64,000 nt of DNA from Pieris napi. Taxonomy: Eukaryota; Arthropoda; Insecta; Lepidoptera; Pieridae. Below are positions 48,401 to 63,400 of the stretch, piece after piece. The notes below the pieces were generated by a model. The model made no database searches. It was given only the letters and a program-made list of their open reading frames with translations, and had not been told where the DNA came from. Positions within the stretch are counted from its first letter, which is position 1; every line of letters begins with the position of its first letter. The DNA is taken from the NCBI RefSeq assembly GCF_905475465.1, contig NC_062246.1, forward strand, positions 11,434,001 to 11,498,000. Reading direction: 5' to 3'. Made by a program: the position numbers and the translations under genes.

Positions 48401-51400
48401 TTTTTAGCCCAATCAGATATACCATTAGAACAGAATGGTGCGCGGGAGTCGAAGAGGTTGCCCCTCGTGAAATCTGCTCCACATCTCAACAACAACAAAG
48501 AGGATTGCCAAGCTTTCGATGGTATTGATGAGAAGCCCAATGATGAGAGGTACATACAATTATAGATGGTTCTAATTTTTTATTGATGGTAGTAATTTTT
48601 GGTTATTTTGACCTTTATGTGTGTGATATTTTTGAAATACATATAATATTTGAGTATATCTATCTAGCCTTCCAAACACATAACGCTAAATTTCGAATAT
48701 GTCTACAAAATTTCATCAAAATCAGCTGTTTTAAAGATGTTTACTATATACTTGAGTATTTTTATGTACATATACCTACGTAAGAGTACGGTATATAAAG
48801 AGGGAATATATTATCAAAGATAAATATAAAATAACTTTACTAGGAAAATAAATGTTTATTAAGTGGCATTTAAGACGCTGTATCGTGAAACTAAAATAAA
48901 ATATTCTTGGAATTTGAAAAGAATATTAATGAATTCTTTTATACTTTGCAAATGACACTTCAGAAATAGAAGCACAATTGATGTTTTAATTTTTATCTTC
49001 TTATTCTTGCAGTCTCGGCCACAAATCATCTGAGAAACAAAGTAAGGTGTGTAAAAATGTTGACCTTGAATATGCATTATATTGATACTAGGTAGACAAA
49101 TGTGTCAGAAGTTTAGCTTGTAAACAAGCAAATTTGTAGCGAAGTAGCAGATCTATAATTACCTCACTAATGTCTGTTAATTTTGTTTTTAATTGATTTT
49201 GTAACCTGATTATATAAACGATTAAAATGTCATAAGACAAGTGTTTTGAGTTTTTTGTATTGGAAATATTTAGTTTATAATATGGTGACACATTTTAAAT
49301 TATGTTAATGGAATAATTTCCATATATTTAATGGAATGGAATCTATGAACATTCATAGATGACTTAACATCTATATTTTATTATGGCCTGTGCTAATCTT
49401 CCCTTGGGGCATGGGCATACACATTTCCGTGTCTGTTTTTTTGACTAATAATAATAATAACTTTATTCATAACAAATAGGTTGTGACAAATTTCATGTAT
49501 CGCTAGTACCCACACTAGTAGACCAGTCATTATAGACATTCGAAATCGAAAATTTGATAATAATTCCAAAAGTTTTCAAACTTCGGTCAAGTGAATGGTA
49601 CATTGGGACGACAATAAATCTCATTTTGCAACCTTGTCCGCAGTCCGGAACATTGTTAAAATTGCAATTAAATTAATTTTTGCTGTATGGTCGTGAAAAA
49701 AATTCCAAAAGTTCTGCAAACTTGGGGAAGTTTTCGATATAATATTTCATATCACGTATAAAATTTGCAACCAACCTAAGTGTACGGAACATTTTTTGTT
49801 ATTTATTTTATTTTCGATATATCTGTCAAATTTGCAGAACTTTTGGAACGTTTTCCTTCAGTTTAATAAAGAAAAACATTAATTTTTAATAACAAAAAAT
49901 GTTCCGTACACTTAGGTTGGTTGCAGAACTTTTGGAATTTTTTTCACGACCAAAACTTATTTTTAACAATGTTCCGGACCGCAGAGCAGGTTGCAAAATT
50001 TTATAGTTTGTTTTAATACCACTCCCGACCTTACATCAAAATTTGAAAACTTTTGGAATTATAATGAATTAATTGTCTTGACTGACTGGACTATAGGGAG
50101 TCCCCGTGTAGTGAGTTAAGATAGCAATTAGTCGGTGGTGAATTTTTAAAACAGTTTTTTTATCATAGTTTTAGTGTAACAACTAATCAAACACAAGTCT
50201 TAACTAAGACATTATGCGTGCATGTGTGAGTGTGGATGGGTGTGTATGCGCATGTATTTGAGAGTAATTTTTATGTCATTTGCTATCTATACAGATACCA
50301 ACTAACTAATTGATTTGGCTCGGCATAGATTGAGAAATTTTATTATTATATACTATCATTACCATATTTATATACTACCAAACAGTAGGAAAGAAGAAGA
50401 AAGGAGAAAGAGCAAGAAATCCCACCTGTCATATGTCATATTTGTTAACCAGTAGCCATTAGCATCCTCTTACCTTGCCTTGTCTATAGAATGATAGAGA
50501 AAAATAAATGAGAACTCTCGACTTGGGCTGTTTGCTTAATATTCATATGATTTTCAGTTGGCCCAGGCTGGTCACTACATCAAAATGTCCTTCCTTCTGG
50601 GCTGTTGGACGTTTTTCACGCTGGCCTTCCTGATGTACAATGAGAAGGAACATATTACAAGGCAATCAGCGTTATATCCTGGGGAGACGAAAAGTAAGTT
50701 ACTGTTATTAAAAGCGACTGAGTAATATTAGTCTTTCATTTAGAGTTAGGGTTGAGATTTATTTTATTAATTTAATAATTAAAAATAAATAATAAGTATA
50801 TAGTCCATTTTGTGTACACAAAGCTTCGTTATTATACATACAGTCCCAATCTCCTTCACAACTATGTCTAATGTCTAGATACTCTATTATTTTAACAATT
50901 AATTAAAAGTATAAACATAATTTTAGTAATAATAAAAGCTGTTTATTTCTTTACAAATATTAACAATACTAATACCTGCAGCTGAGTTTCATCACCGGAC
51001 GTCAAGGCAGAATACGAAATGCCATCCGTATCACCTTTACGTCCGTCGTTCCAGAACTGAGCGTTTGTTTGGGCAATTTTTGCCGCGCACCAACATTATT
51101 TGGAACCAGTTGCCAACTGAAGTACTTCCGAACCAATTTAACTTAGGGTCCTTCAAGAAAAAAGCGTACCATTCCTCAAAAGGCCGGCAACGCACTTCCG
51201 AGCCTCCTGGCAATGTGTTAACATTGAACAACTTAACATCAGATGAGACTTATTTTTTTCATTCCTTTTGTAACAGTTTAAGAAGGCCCGTTTGCCTTCT
51301 GGTACAAAAAAAAATATACCTACATTAAACTGTAGGTATATATTTTTTTTTTGTTTTATTCTTGGATTTGATAGGAACCTCTCACGGGCAAAAGCCTCCA

Positions 51401-54400
51401 AGCCTCTCTAAAATCATTTTTAGTACGCTTTTTTCCATTGCTTTCTGGCATGCTACTTGTTCAGTTTTTATTATTGTATTGTCTACGGTAGGCAGACAAT
51501 TTTCTAGAGATGAAGGGAATTCCCCTTTTAAAATTTCGTTCAGGGACCAAAACATACTTTAATGATGGTGATTAACGCAGCATTTTTTAATTAATTTTTA
51601 ATTGTTGTCTCCTTTACATAAAAATAGCTAACAATACGTAACAAAAATAAAAAGTTGTATTTATATTTACATCGACCCACGGGTTTTCTACTTTTAGCTT
51701 TCTCAAGGCATTGTTTTATTTTTAAAACAAATGACTTTCCGCATCCAACTGATCGCAATTCCTCTTTCTATTTCTTCATTACTTCTTTCTTTCCTAAATA
51801 CTTAAGTTAACGTATACTAGAGGGATATTATTTACCGAAACTGTTGTTGGAAAGATTGTGGTAACTTTTTTGTCAAGATAAATTTCTAGTAAGACTCTTT
51901 CACTGGCCGTTAGATCGTTTTTAATGTCATTCTGTGTGAATATTCTGTAAAAATATGTCATAAGCAAGGTGACTCAGAAAATTAAACCCCACCGTAATGC
52001 GTTTCTCAGACCGTTTTCCTTCACTACGTCTTGTAAGAAGTTTATAAATATTTTTGGAGATATCGGAGCACCCTGTCTAACACTTCTCAAACTAAGTAGG
52101 GGATAAAATTGCTCTTTGGACTGGAATTTTATCCCCTACTTAACTTAACTGCTGAAACAGTTGAGTTTGCGATCTCGTCTTCATTCTTAGTTGTAATTTT
52201 CCGCCACTAGTAAGCATTTAATAAAACCTAACCTCATTTCTTACATACAAAATAAGACATTACATTGCATATGGATTTTGTTGCTGCATTTGCAAGTTGT
52301 ATTATTTTACTTTAAAATTTACGTTTTACGTTTAATTCAGACTCCCTTACACACATTAACACACCCACAACCACTCATGCTTTAGTGTTATTTTGTTTGT
52401 TACTCTAGTTTAGTCATAGTATGTAGTTATATCTTCATATATATGCTGTCCGCGATGGAAGGCTGGTGACCTGTGGATCATAGAACTTCTAAAGTCTATA
52501 TTATATAATAATAATATAGCATTTATATTGCGAAACTCTGTGATTTTTATATATATAAACTTTAATATATTTTAACTCCAGTATGTCTCGGAGTTCGGTG
52601 TGCCTCTTGGCAAAGGCCTCCTCTAACCATTTCCACTGTTCTCTATCTTCTGCGACTCTTCTCCAGTTGTAGCCTGCTGTTAGTTTTAGTTCGTCCTCCT
52701 TATTATAAGTCTATATTACTATATATACGTAAAATACAATATTGTGAAGAGGCAAATAAACTTATTATTATTATTATTATTAATTGTTTTAGCCCTCTCC
52801 CTGAACGTGTCGAGGAATGATGTAGCAGTTCACTTAAATCTGAAAGGACCATTTTTGACAGAACAATCTGAAGATAAAATGAATGGAAGTGAATTCAATA
52901 AGTCCAATAAATTTATTGTATGGTTGGAGCAAATGAGTACTGGTATGGTAAGTAGTAAATTTTTCCATTACTATATATTATAGTGGTGATAATAGTTACA
53001 ATTCTTACTTGTAGTACACACACACTTAAAGACAAAGGGCTCGCGCGTTGCCGGTCTTTTAATAATGATTACGCTCTTTTCTTGAAGTACCCTTAGTCGA
53101 ATTGGTTCTGAAATACTTTAGTGGGCAGCTAAGAGAGAGAGCAAAGCAGAAAACATCGTAAAGAAACTAGCGCCTAATTCTAAGAAGAAGACTTAGATTG
53201 ATTAAGAAAATGGATTTAATATATATATACCATTCGTAATTCCTTGATCCATTTTTATATCTATATATAAATATATATACATATCTTATATCAAAATCTT
53301 TTCGAAACATTAATTTTGTTTTAATTACATTTTTTAATACATTACCTAACTACATAATCAATTAAAATGTAATGAGACTAATTTGTTTTTTTGTATTAGA
53401 AATATATAGTATAAAATTAGTGACACATTTCATAAATTAATTACGAAGTGGAAATTAAATATATTAATAATCTCAGGTAAATGGCTCGGATCTGTAATGT
53501 ATGAAAATTAATCGATGACTTTACATCTATATTTTAAATTCGTCAGTGTTAATCTTTTAGGGCATGGGGCAGATATTCTGTGTCTGTTTTTTTTTCATAT
53601 TATGGCAATAGTTTTAACTTTATGCAATTCTGTGTCTGTTTCTTTGACTACCAAACAATTATACGTATTGGCCATGTCTAGAACTTGGCTGCAAGCTTAA
53701 TGATAATATGTCAGATGGCCCAGGCTGGTGTGATCAAGATACAGCCGAGAAGGACTTCTCGACTGCTGGACATTCTTCATACTAGAAACCTTCGAAATTA
53801 AGTCACTGATTAATTTAAAAAAAAATTTACAGGTCTCAAAACAATGGCCAATCGTACTCCAAGACGGGGACTTTGATTTTTCAATCGGCGAATCAAGATC
53901 GTCCGTACTCAAAATTTCGACGAATAGCAGCGCCGATATTTCATTACGTATGACCTCAACGGCCAATGAGAGCGCGCCATTTACAATTACTTACACCATT
54001 GATCCAATCGATGCCTCAACTGGTGTTATTTACGCTTGTATGCTGCTCTGCGGACTGTATGTGCTGATTATTTTTGAGGTAAATTGATGATGACAGCTCA
54101 GAAATTAAATTGTTTATTTATTTTTAGAAATAATGTTCCCATATGAAAGGCCATTGCCTTGCTTTAGATAGTTTCGTCAAGTATACGATACTGTCCATAG
54201 TGAACAGCTCGAACGCTCCATACAATTTCTATGATTTTCATTTGAATGATATAAGTTTTTGTACGCCGACACCAATATTGTTATGTAAACAAAAAAAAGG
54301 GTGCGTGTACTTATGTACGCGCGTAAAAAGTTATACTTCTTTGGCATTATTAAAAATAGTTTTTGATTGCATGCAAATAATTAACTACAATTAAATAATC

Positions 54401-57400
54401 AAAGACTGGAAAAGGAGTCATTATAGTCAATAAAGTTCAGTTTACATTTGAAAAATTAAATAAATAAATATTTATTATTATTCTCTTTCATTAAGTGTAA
54501 CATAAATTATATTATTTAAATTATATTGTATTATTCGAATGTTGTTTTTAAATTATGTCCAATGCCGTAGCATCTTCCGTGGGCAACTTCATTCTGTTAA
54601 TTTTGTGTCCCGGTGCGCGCGCATCGTAAAAAATCGTTATTCTCTAGTATTTAAATAGAAATAAAATGCTTCATAAGAATTAAATTCACGCAATGAAACA
54701 ATTCTGTTAGTCTTAATAGTATCTTTGTGTGTATCTATGTAAACAACTTACAAACAATGGATTTCTATGTGAATAATTAACACTAGGTTGTACCAAGTTC
54801 TACTGTAAACGCAAAATAAAACTGGCGGTGACGCCATTACTCCAATACGACCTTCGAACCGGAGTTGGCAACAAGTTGGGCTCGCAGTAGCGCAGCAGAC
54901 GCTGACGGAATATCGGAAACTGTTACCCTGCCTCAGTTCTTCTCTTCCGTTCTACGCCCTTGATTTGAGAACTGGCAGTAAATGTAAAATTAGAAACATT
55001 TAATGCATATTATTTTCTTTGTTCATAACACATTGTTACCTACATGAATAAATTATTTTTGACTTTGACTTTGGGTAACTAATAAAGAAATGTTCTCAAT
55101 TGAGATGCAACACTGATGTACTCTGTAACTCCCAATTTACTGTCTTCAAAATTGAGTTTTTCCACCGTTTAGGAACATTGAGAGAACTATACACAAATTG
55201 CATACAATCCTTTTTATAAATATAATTGTTGTAATATTTACTATGAAGTGTTAAATTACAATAATTGTAGTATCGATTGTATAGTAGTGATTTAATGTAT
55301 AAAGAGTTCGTGATTTAGGGAGCGTTCAACTATTATTTAACGAATTTGGGGGGGTTTCCTTTTGTAAAACGTTACGATGCGGGGCGGGGATAGAGTCACC
55401 GCGAGGTCACGAAACGTTTTTCTGTACCCAATAGTAATACTCCCGGTAACGTTTTACTATTGGGTACAGAAAAACGTTACGGCGCGTTACATGGGGGGGG
55501 GGTTTCCAATAATCTCAAAAAATTACGTGACGTAATACTTGAACGATGTCTAATCTGTTAAAAAAGTCAGAACCGCTATTGGAGTTCCAGAGTTCCGGCA
55601 CTTCGGGCTTACGTGACTTCATAGAAATTTTTAGTTTGAGATAACAGTTTGTGTATAAAACCTAATTAAAGTAATATCAAAGTTCAGTTATCTTAAACGA
55701 GGAAATGAGATAATAATTACATGTGAATAGTGCAATAAAATTATGTTTACATACATTTTATACGCAATTATAAACTTTAATATATTGTATTAAATTTCAA
55801 TGTTGATTTGGCATAGGAGATAATCATTTTACGATTCATTTGATTGGTATAACACTAAATATACAAACAGTACGACTAATTAGGTGACTTGGTAATTTAA
55901 AAATAAACATTAAAATCCCATCAGACATACACGAGTTTAAAGTTAGGTTCTTGACGGGGGCACGGGGCCTGTGTATAGCGAAAAGATGGGGCTGTTGGGA
56001 TTTAGGGGGTCCATTGCACCTTACCTTAAAGAAACACCCTTTTTCCCGGTCTGTAAATGGATTCCCCAACAAAAAAAAGGTTGATCGATGATGAAGTTGA
56101 GTAGCCGCTTTCGTATTTGAAATATTGATTAGTAAGCCTAATTTGAAATGACATCCTAATCCAATCTTTCAAATGAAACATCCTTGCACTAAGCTAAAAC
56201 ATGTCGCATAGCCAAATTTCTGGGTTCTATTCCCGGCAAAACAAAAAGCGTTTCGAGAGACAGCAGACTCATCACATGTTCAAAATATATTTATAACTGG
56301 CTGCCCCCGCGAACTTCGTTTCTCCTTAATGTGATTCGCCTATCTTTTCAATGCTACCCCGGAGACTGTTTGGTTTTCCGGAATTAAAACTTTTAGGTTT
56401 TTCTGTGATTTTTCTCTATATAAACCTCAGAGTTAAAGTGAGAAGTATTAAAAAAATAAAAAATAGGGGTTGATCGAAAAGGGTAGATGAAAATTAAGGG
56501 TTGTATGTATTTTTTTTATGCTGTATCATAAAAAATAAAATTTCAAAAAAATAAACAAAATATTTTTTTTGGGTGGACACCCCTTATCACTTAGGGGTTT
56601 GAAAGAAAGATAGTAGCCGATTCTCAGACTATCTGAATATGCATAAAACAATTTATAAGAATCGGTCGAGCTGTTTCGAAGGAGTAGGATGGGAACGAAC
56701 ACGAGAATTTTATATATTAGATATATTTCTTCTCGGTACGACTTAGTGAATTTTATTTTTTTAGGTTATCAACCGAACGATGGCAGCTGTCATCATAGCC
56801 ACAGCTGCGCTTGGGGTGATATCCATACTTGGGGAAAGACCGAGTCTGCCAGAACTGATCTCGTGGCTGGATGTGGAGACCCTGCTGCTACTCTTCAGCA
56901 TGATGATTCTGGTTGCGATAATGGCGGAAACTGGGATGTTTGACTTCTTGGCTGTTTATACATTTGAGGTATGACAAAATATTTATTTATGTACAAAACT
57001 AAAACGTGACAAGCTCTTTTATGCAAACATAAGAAACACGAAAAGAAAATAAATACATAATATATTCATAAACTGTAAAGGCCGATTTACATTATCTTAG
57101 TGTTTAGGAGAGTGATTTAGTACAACTTGAAAGGCAAGTTCTTTAGCGTAGCGTTTACTAAAGCAAGTAGCGTTTATATGTTTTAACTAAAGTACTATCC
57201 TAAAGCAGTCTCCTAAACACTATAAGATAATGTAAATCGGCCTTAAAACTAAAGGAAAATTGATTTCAAAGTGTGAGAGGAGCAACTATGGATATCCAGA
57301 CCTAGCTCGTTCATCAGAGTGCTCAATCTGGATATCAGGGAAATTTGGCCAAAACGAGTTCTTCTGAAATGAGGGACAAATGGGATGATGGGATGTGTAC

Positions 57401-60400
57401 GGTTCAGAAACCGTATCTTATACTGGTCATCGGGGTGCTTTAAATAATAGAGATACTTTTTGATTTTAGTTTTACCACTCGCGTACAGCAATAGAATATA
57501 AGCGAAATAATGAAATGTTAATTGATATGAAACGAATGAATGCCAAGTAACAGTCAAAGAGAGCGTCTGGATATACTCTCGGGGCGTAACTCCGACGATT
57601 TAAAAAAAAATATTTCCTATATAGAGACATGAATTAATTTATACTCGCTTTTCATATTTTGTTTTTACGAAATACCAATCTAACCATATACTTAACGAGG
57701 CATATAAGCGTGGGAGACTTATTTACTTATAGATAAGTTTATGAACAGTAAGATAACTCTAATGTTAATTGTTATTTAATTAATAGATAGGGATGTCAGT
57801 CCAGTGACGGGTGATTTTAATTATGCCATTTTAATTTTCACAAACGCGAAGGAATCTCTTGATAGGCATAGGCGTTTAAAGGTAAATGTTAGTTTAGCCA
57901 CAATTTAAGCTTTAAAAGGCGTTGGTTGACCTAGTGAGTTTTTTTTTATAATAATCTGTTTATTCATTATAACAATGCATATCGATGAGCAAAATACCTG
58001 CTTCCCAGCTCTTATTAACAAACTTTAAAGCTTTTAACTCTGGTCTGAATAAAGCCAAATTTGCCACAATTTTTAAGAATTCTTACACAACTCGCAAAAA
58101 GTAATATATTTTTTTTATTTTTAGCGTATTTTAATTATAAAACGGGAATTTATAAAATGCCACTTAACGTGGCAAGATTTTGTCGTAAAATCTGTCAAGT
58201 TTTTATAGGAAACGCCGCAAAACAACTATGATACCTACTGTTCAACTGCCAGGAACTTGCCTACCTTAATCGTTCCCTGAAAGGATGACCCCCCAATCGA
58301 ATTACGATTGAATAATAATAATAATAATAATAAAAGCCTTTATTGCTGTAATTACTTATACTAGTACATAAAAATGTGAAGTACTAATAAATTAACACTA
58401 AAAATAAAAAATAAACACTCATAATTAATCGGCAAGCCGGTTGATTTCTGTTATACAACTTGGACATAAACCTCTAACAGCTTCCACTCTTCTCTGGTTC
58501 TAGCTTGACGTAGCCACATAGGGCCAGCTGCTCTTCGCTCATCTTCCCATCTCTTTATTTATCTTTCTTTTTTTGTCTTCGATTTAACCTTGTTTAAAGT
58601 GATGATATGTTTCAGGTAACCAAAGGCAAGCTATGGCCACTTATCACGGTGCTATGCGCCATCACAGCTCTTCTGTCAACATTTCTAGATAACGTCACCA
58701 CTGTGTTGCTCATGACACCTGTCACTATCAGGTATGATAATCTCATGATATCCAGGGGCGCTACATTGTACATTTATGTGTCGATAATTTATATAAAAAA
58801 AGAGTGGCGGAGAGTTTATTGCCAACTCTTCTCTTCCAGCTTCTCTGGCAGTAAATGTAAAATTAGAAGCATTTAATATGTATGTCTTTGGTGACGTTCA
58901 TAAGTGTACATTGTAATACATATACCTATAAATAAATGATTTTGACTTTGACTAAATATACGATACCATAGAAGATGAGATAAATACGATAATTTACTTC
59001 ACCTTATTAGTTAATTATTAATAAAATGTATACAAAAAGGAATTCATTGGTTCACAGCTAGTAATAATTAAATGCCAGACTGATAAAGACTCGATTATTC
59101 TTTATGTTTAATATCCATTATTTAAAATTAAAACACAAAAGTCAGTTATCAAAAAAACCCCAAATTCACAATATTGTTTTAATATATTTATCAGGCCCTT
59201 TACGAAAAGGCGTTACATCGCACAGGGAACTCACAAAAGCGATATAGTTCAAATGTTCTATGTTACGGTATATATGTCGCAGCCTTAATAAGCCGTTCAA
59301 TTAACAGCCTAGCCTTTTAACTAAACAGCGCCGTTTGACTAGCGGCCTGAAAGATATTCAGCCGAAGCGTTTGTTACAACATTTAATAAACCTCCTATCT
59401 CTGCCAAAACTTTAAAGGAATTTTAATCTGCTTTCAGACTCTGTGAGGTGATGGATATGGATCCTGTTCCAATATTGATGTCGATGGTGCTCTTCAGTAA
59501 CATTGGAGGCACAGCCACTCCAGTAGGAGACCCGCCGAATGTTATTATAGCTTCGAATCGGGCAGTAGTGCTGGCAGTAAGTGTTAAATTCATCATAAAA
59601 CAGTGTTTCCCAGCGTGGGGCCCACGCCCCAAAGGGGCCAATTTGATTGTTAAGGGGAACAATCAGTTGGAAATAACACGACGTGGAGATTTGAGACTGA
59701 AGATAACCAAATTGGAACCCAATATAAAATCTCTGTGCAGCACCAAGCGCAAATCTTACTAAATTAATATCGATTTTTTTTTCCAAACATTCCAGTTTTT
59801 CATTATATTTGAAAATGATTTGAAAATAGACTGATGATTGGTGAATGATGATTTCTTCCTAAAACATATCATTTAAATTTCTTAAGTTAACAATTACATG
59901 AGGGTCATAAGAATTTTAGGTAGGTTAAGTTGGGGTATGCTCATGATGCAGGTAATTTTGCGCTATGGATAATAGTTATACTCATTTTAACCAGATGCCG
60001 CGATAGCTTAAACAAGTCGAGTCTAAAATATTGGTCATTGTATGTTCGGGCTGCGCGATAGTTGGTGTTGATTTGACGAACATGAAACAATGCACGACTT
60101 CGAGTCTTGTAAGCATCAACATGGTAGGGCAACATTTCTAGAAGTGAGATGCAATTCATTTTGTTTGAGATGATGGCATGTATGACCAAATTAACCTTTT
60201 ATTTTTCATCACGAAGAAAGATTTGCCTAGAAGCCATTATTGAATACTTTAACTTTTTGCAGGGTATCAACTTCACGAACTTCACGATGCATATGACCCT
60301 GGGTATTTTATTGGTCTGCATACAAACGTACTTTCAGCTCCGCTTCATCTACAGGGACACGAGCAAACTCAGACTAAATGTTCCAAGGGACATTCAAGGT

Positions 60401-63400
60401 GGGTGATTCAGGATTTTCTTTAGTTTGTAAAGCATCATTTTTATTTGCAAGTAAAACACTTGGAGATAAATAAAACAAGTTCAAAATATTACATAGGCAA
60501 ATACCGTGTTGTAATTATTTTTTGCCGCACACCACCACTGTGGAACCAGCTGGCTAGGCTTGCACTTGAAGTATTTCTGACTTAGGGTCCTTCAAAAAAA
60601 GAACGTACCAGTTCCTAAAGGGCCCGCAACAGACTTGCAAGCCCTCTGGCAATGTGTCCAAGGGCGGCAATACAGAAAAGAGTTTTTTACTTTTTTAATT
60701 AAGTAAAGTAACAAATCTAAAAACGTATTAATTGTATTTTAGGTTATAAGTATAGGACTTCAGACAATTAGAACGTAAATTTCTTTAGGTGCTCGTTTTT
60801 TTGCAAAAGGGTTTATGTGATATTATGTTGTGATCAATTTGTATTAATAAGTTATCTATTGCATTAGTATTTGCTGTAAGAATAGAAAATAAGGAAAATA
60901 AATTTATAATTTTCAGATTTACGCCACCAAATATCTATATGGCGAAGGGCGATAGAATCTCTTCCTCACCTAAGCAAAGACACGCACGTTGTCAGAGAAA
61001 GACTTGAAAGAAAGATGCGGAAGCTGAACGCTCAACTGGAGGTGATGATAAAAGAGAGCAGTAAGAGAGTCTGTCCTAAGGATACCTTCCATACAACCCT
61101 GACACAGCTTAAGGATAAGGTAATTAAGAATATCTCTTGCAAAATATATAGAGAATGCGAAAATTCAGCAAGTAGTACATAAATTATCAATTAAATTGGT
61201 GGTCAAACGTTTGCGTATTTTTCTTAAAATTTTCAAGCTGCCTTTCGTGCCAAACCAAATAACTTCATAATTCGTAAGAAATCCTTTTAAGTAACTTCAG
61301 TTATACCTTAACTAATTCGTTCAGGACAAGAACATTACGAAAATTTTAATAAAATATACATTTTGCACATTTTTAAAGTAATAGTAGTAATAATAAATCG
61401 TTTATTTGGAAAGAAAGTACACATATACATTCAGATGGGATGGTGATTTAATAGTTTGATAGCCATGGCGTAACACAGCAGTGTCTCTCGGTATATACAG
61501 CCAAATAGCACTGATACATTTAAAATCTGACATCTTAGGTGATTAAAAATCAGTGGCACTTTTAGGTCTGGGCCTCAGATTTCGGTATGTTTCATGATCA
61601 CTTGTCAATCTAGTAGGTGATCAGCCTCCTGTGCTTGACACATGCCGTCAACTCTTTGGGTCTAAGGCAAGCCGGTTTCCTCACGATGTTTTCCTTCACC
61701 ATTCGAGCGAGAGTTAAATGCGCGCATAGAAAGAAAGTCCATTGCTACCGGGGATCGAACCTAAGACTTCATGGATGAGAGTCACACGCTGAAGCCTAAC
61801 CCAACACTGCTATCTTAGGAGATTAGAGAGAGATAATTAATCATTAATGTAGCTTATTCAGTGGTATTCGTTTTGTTTTTCAGTACAAAATTCGTGACAA
61901 GCCACTCCTCCTGAAGGCAACGTTTGCTATCACTTTCGTCGTTGTTGTCTTCTTCCTGCACTCCATACCAGAATTAAGTAAGTCTATATTAACTTGTAAT
62001 AAGAAGTGAGAGTGGAATACTTCCTGTTTCTACATAGTTACTAGCGATCCCGACAATCGTTGTCCTGCATTATATTTCAAGCAATTAGGATATTAAACAA
62101 AGTATGAAAGTACCGTCTGCAGCGCCATCTGCCGGGATCATTTGTGAATGTTAACCATCCAGGGCGCAACCCAAACGCAGGCAAAAAATATATAAATAAA
62201 GATATTACTATTTTTTACTTTTTATTTATTTCGTAATCCTACAGCTAAATTAAAACAAAAACCCAATACTAAAGATAAAGCCAAGGATGGGATACACATT
62301 ATGATTTACGAAAGGAAAAAGTCTATAAAAATTATTGAATACATTTAACTAAAACCTAACTCGACTGTGTGATGGTGGGAGTGTGCTCATGCAGGTCATT
62401 TACTGCTATGGGCATTATTAATACCATAAGCATATTACGCTTCGAGGCTTGTTGTATGTTGTTGCTGTATGTCCGAGCAGCCTTGCGATTCTGTAACTCA
62501 CTTTTCGAACTCACACAGCGATTTTCACATCGGCGGTCGCTCTCAAATCAGTCGTGAAGCAGTCATTTTATGATTTGGCATTCTGATAAACAATAAACTA
62601 CAAGCCCCACCTTTTCAGAATGCCAAATCATAAAATGAGTTCGAAAAGTGAGTTACAGAATCGCAGGGCTGTGCGACACACAACTGAGTTTTTTGCATAG
62701 TTGATGTGAGGAACGTGAAACAAAGCACGATTACGGGTCAGGTAGTATATGGTTACCATTACATGACCGGGAATTTTACAGGACTTTGTCTAGTTAATTT
62801 CTCTTCCTTATGCGAAAATGTATAATCAGCCTTCTGGAGTAACTAAATTTAGATTTATGTATTTTACAGACAGAGTGTCCCTAGGCTGGACAGCACTCCT
62901 CGGTGCTATATTGCTTCTCACGCTGGCAGATCGAGAGGACCTGGAGCCGATACTGCATAGAGTTGAATGGTCCACGCTTCTGTTCTTTGCTGCTCTGTTT
63001 GTGCTTATGGAGGTATGATTGTGGAGATTCAGCATATTTCACAGCAAGTTTTATTTTAGCTTAAAAGTGGTATCGATAATCAGAGGCAGTTGTCATTAAT
63101 TAAAAGTTTAGATTTATAGGAAAGACTAACAAGGTTCTAATGGAAAAAATAGAGAGACGCGGCTGGCGTCATGTTGCTGCCTAGATAATTCCTTTCCCCA
63201 GAGATCAAACCTGAAACCACATGTACATACAGAACTTACCGCTGTAAAATTCATTACTTCCTAACATTCATGTCATACTGGAAGAAATATTTAGTCTTTT
63301 TGTAAATATTTTAATCTGAACAGTTTTCTGTGTATGTATTGTCTTGTATGTTATATAAATGTAAATAGGTGCCGCATTTGAGTAATCTGTAATGGTAGAT

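Noticed and set aside
58607..58876. 89-codon ORF beyond Oca2 exon 8
   Set aside because: The coding part ends at the donor 58732; the remainder is intron and LINE tail.
59448..59762. 104-codon ORF extending past Oca2 exon 9
   Set aside because: Only 59448-59576 is exon; the rest runs through the GTAAGT donor into a hAT-like end.
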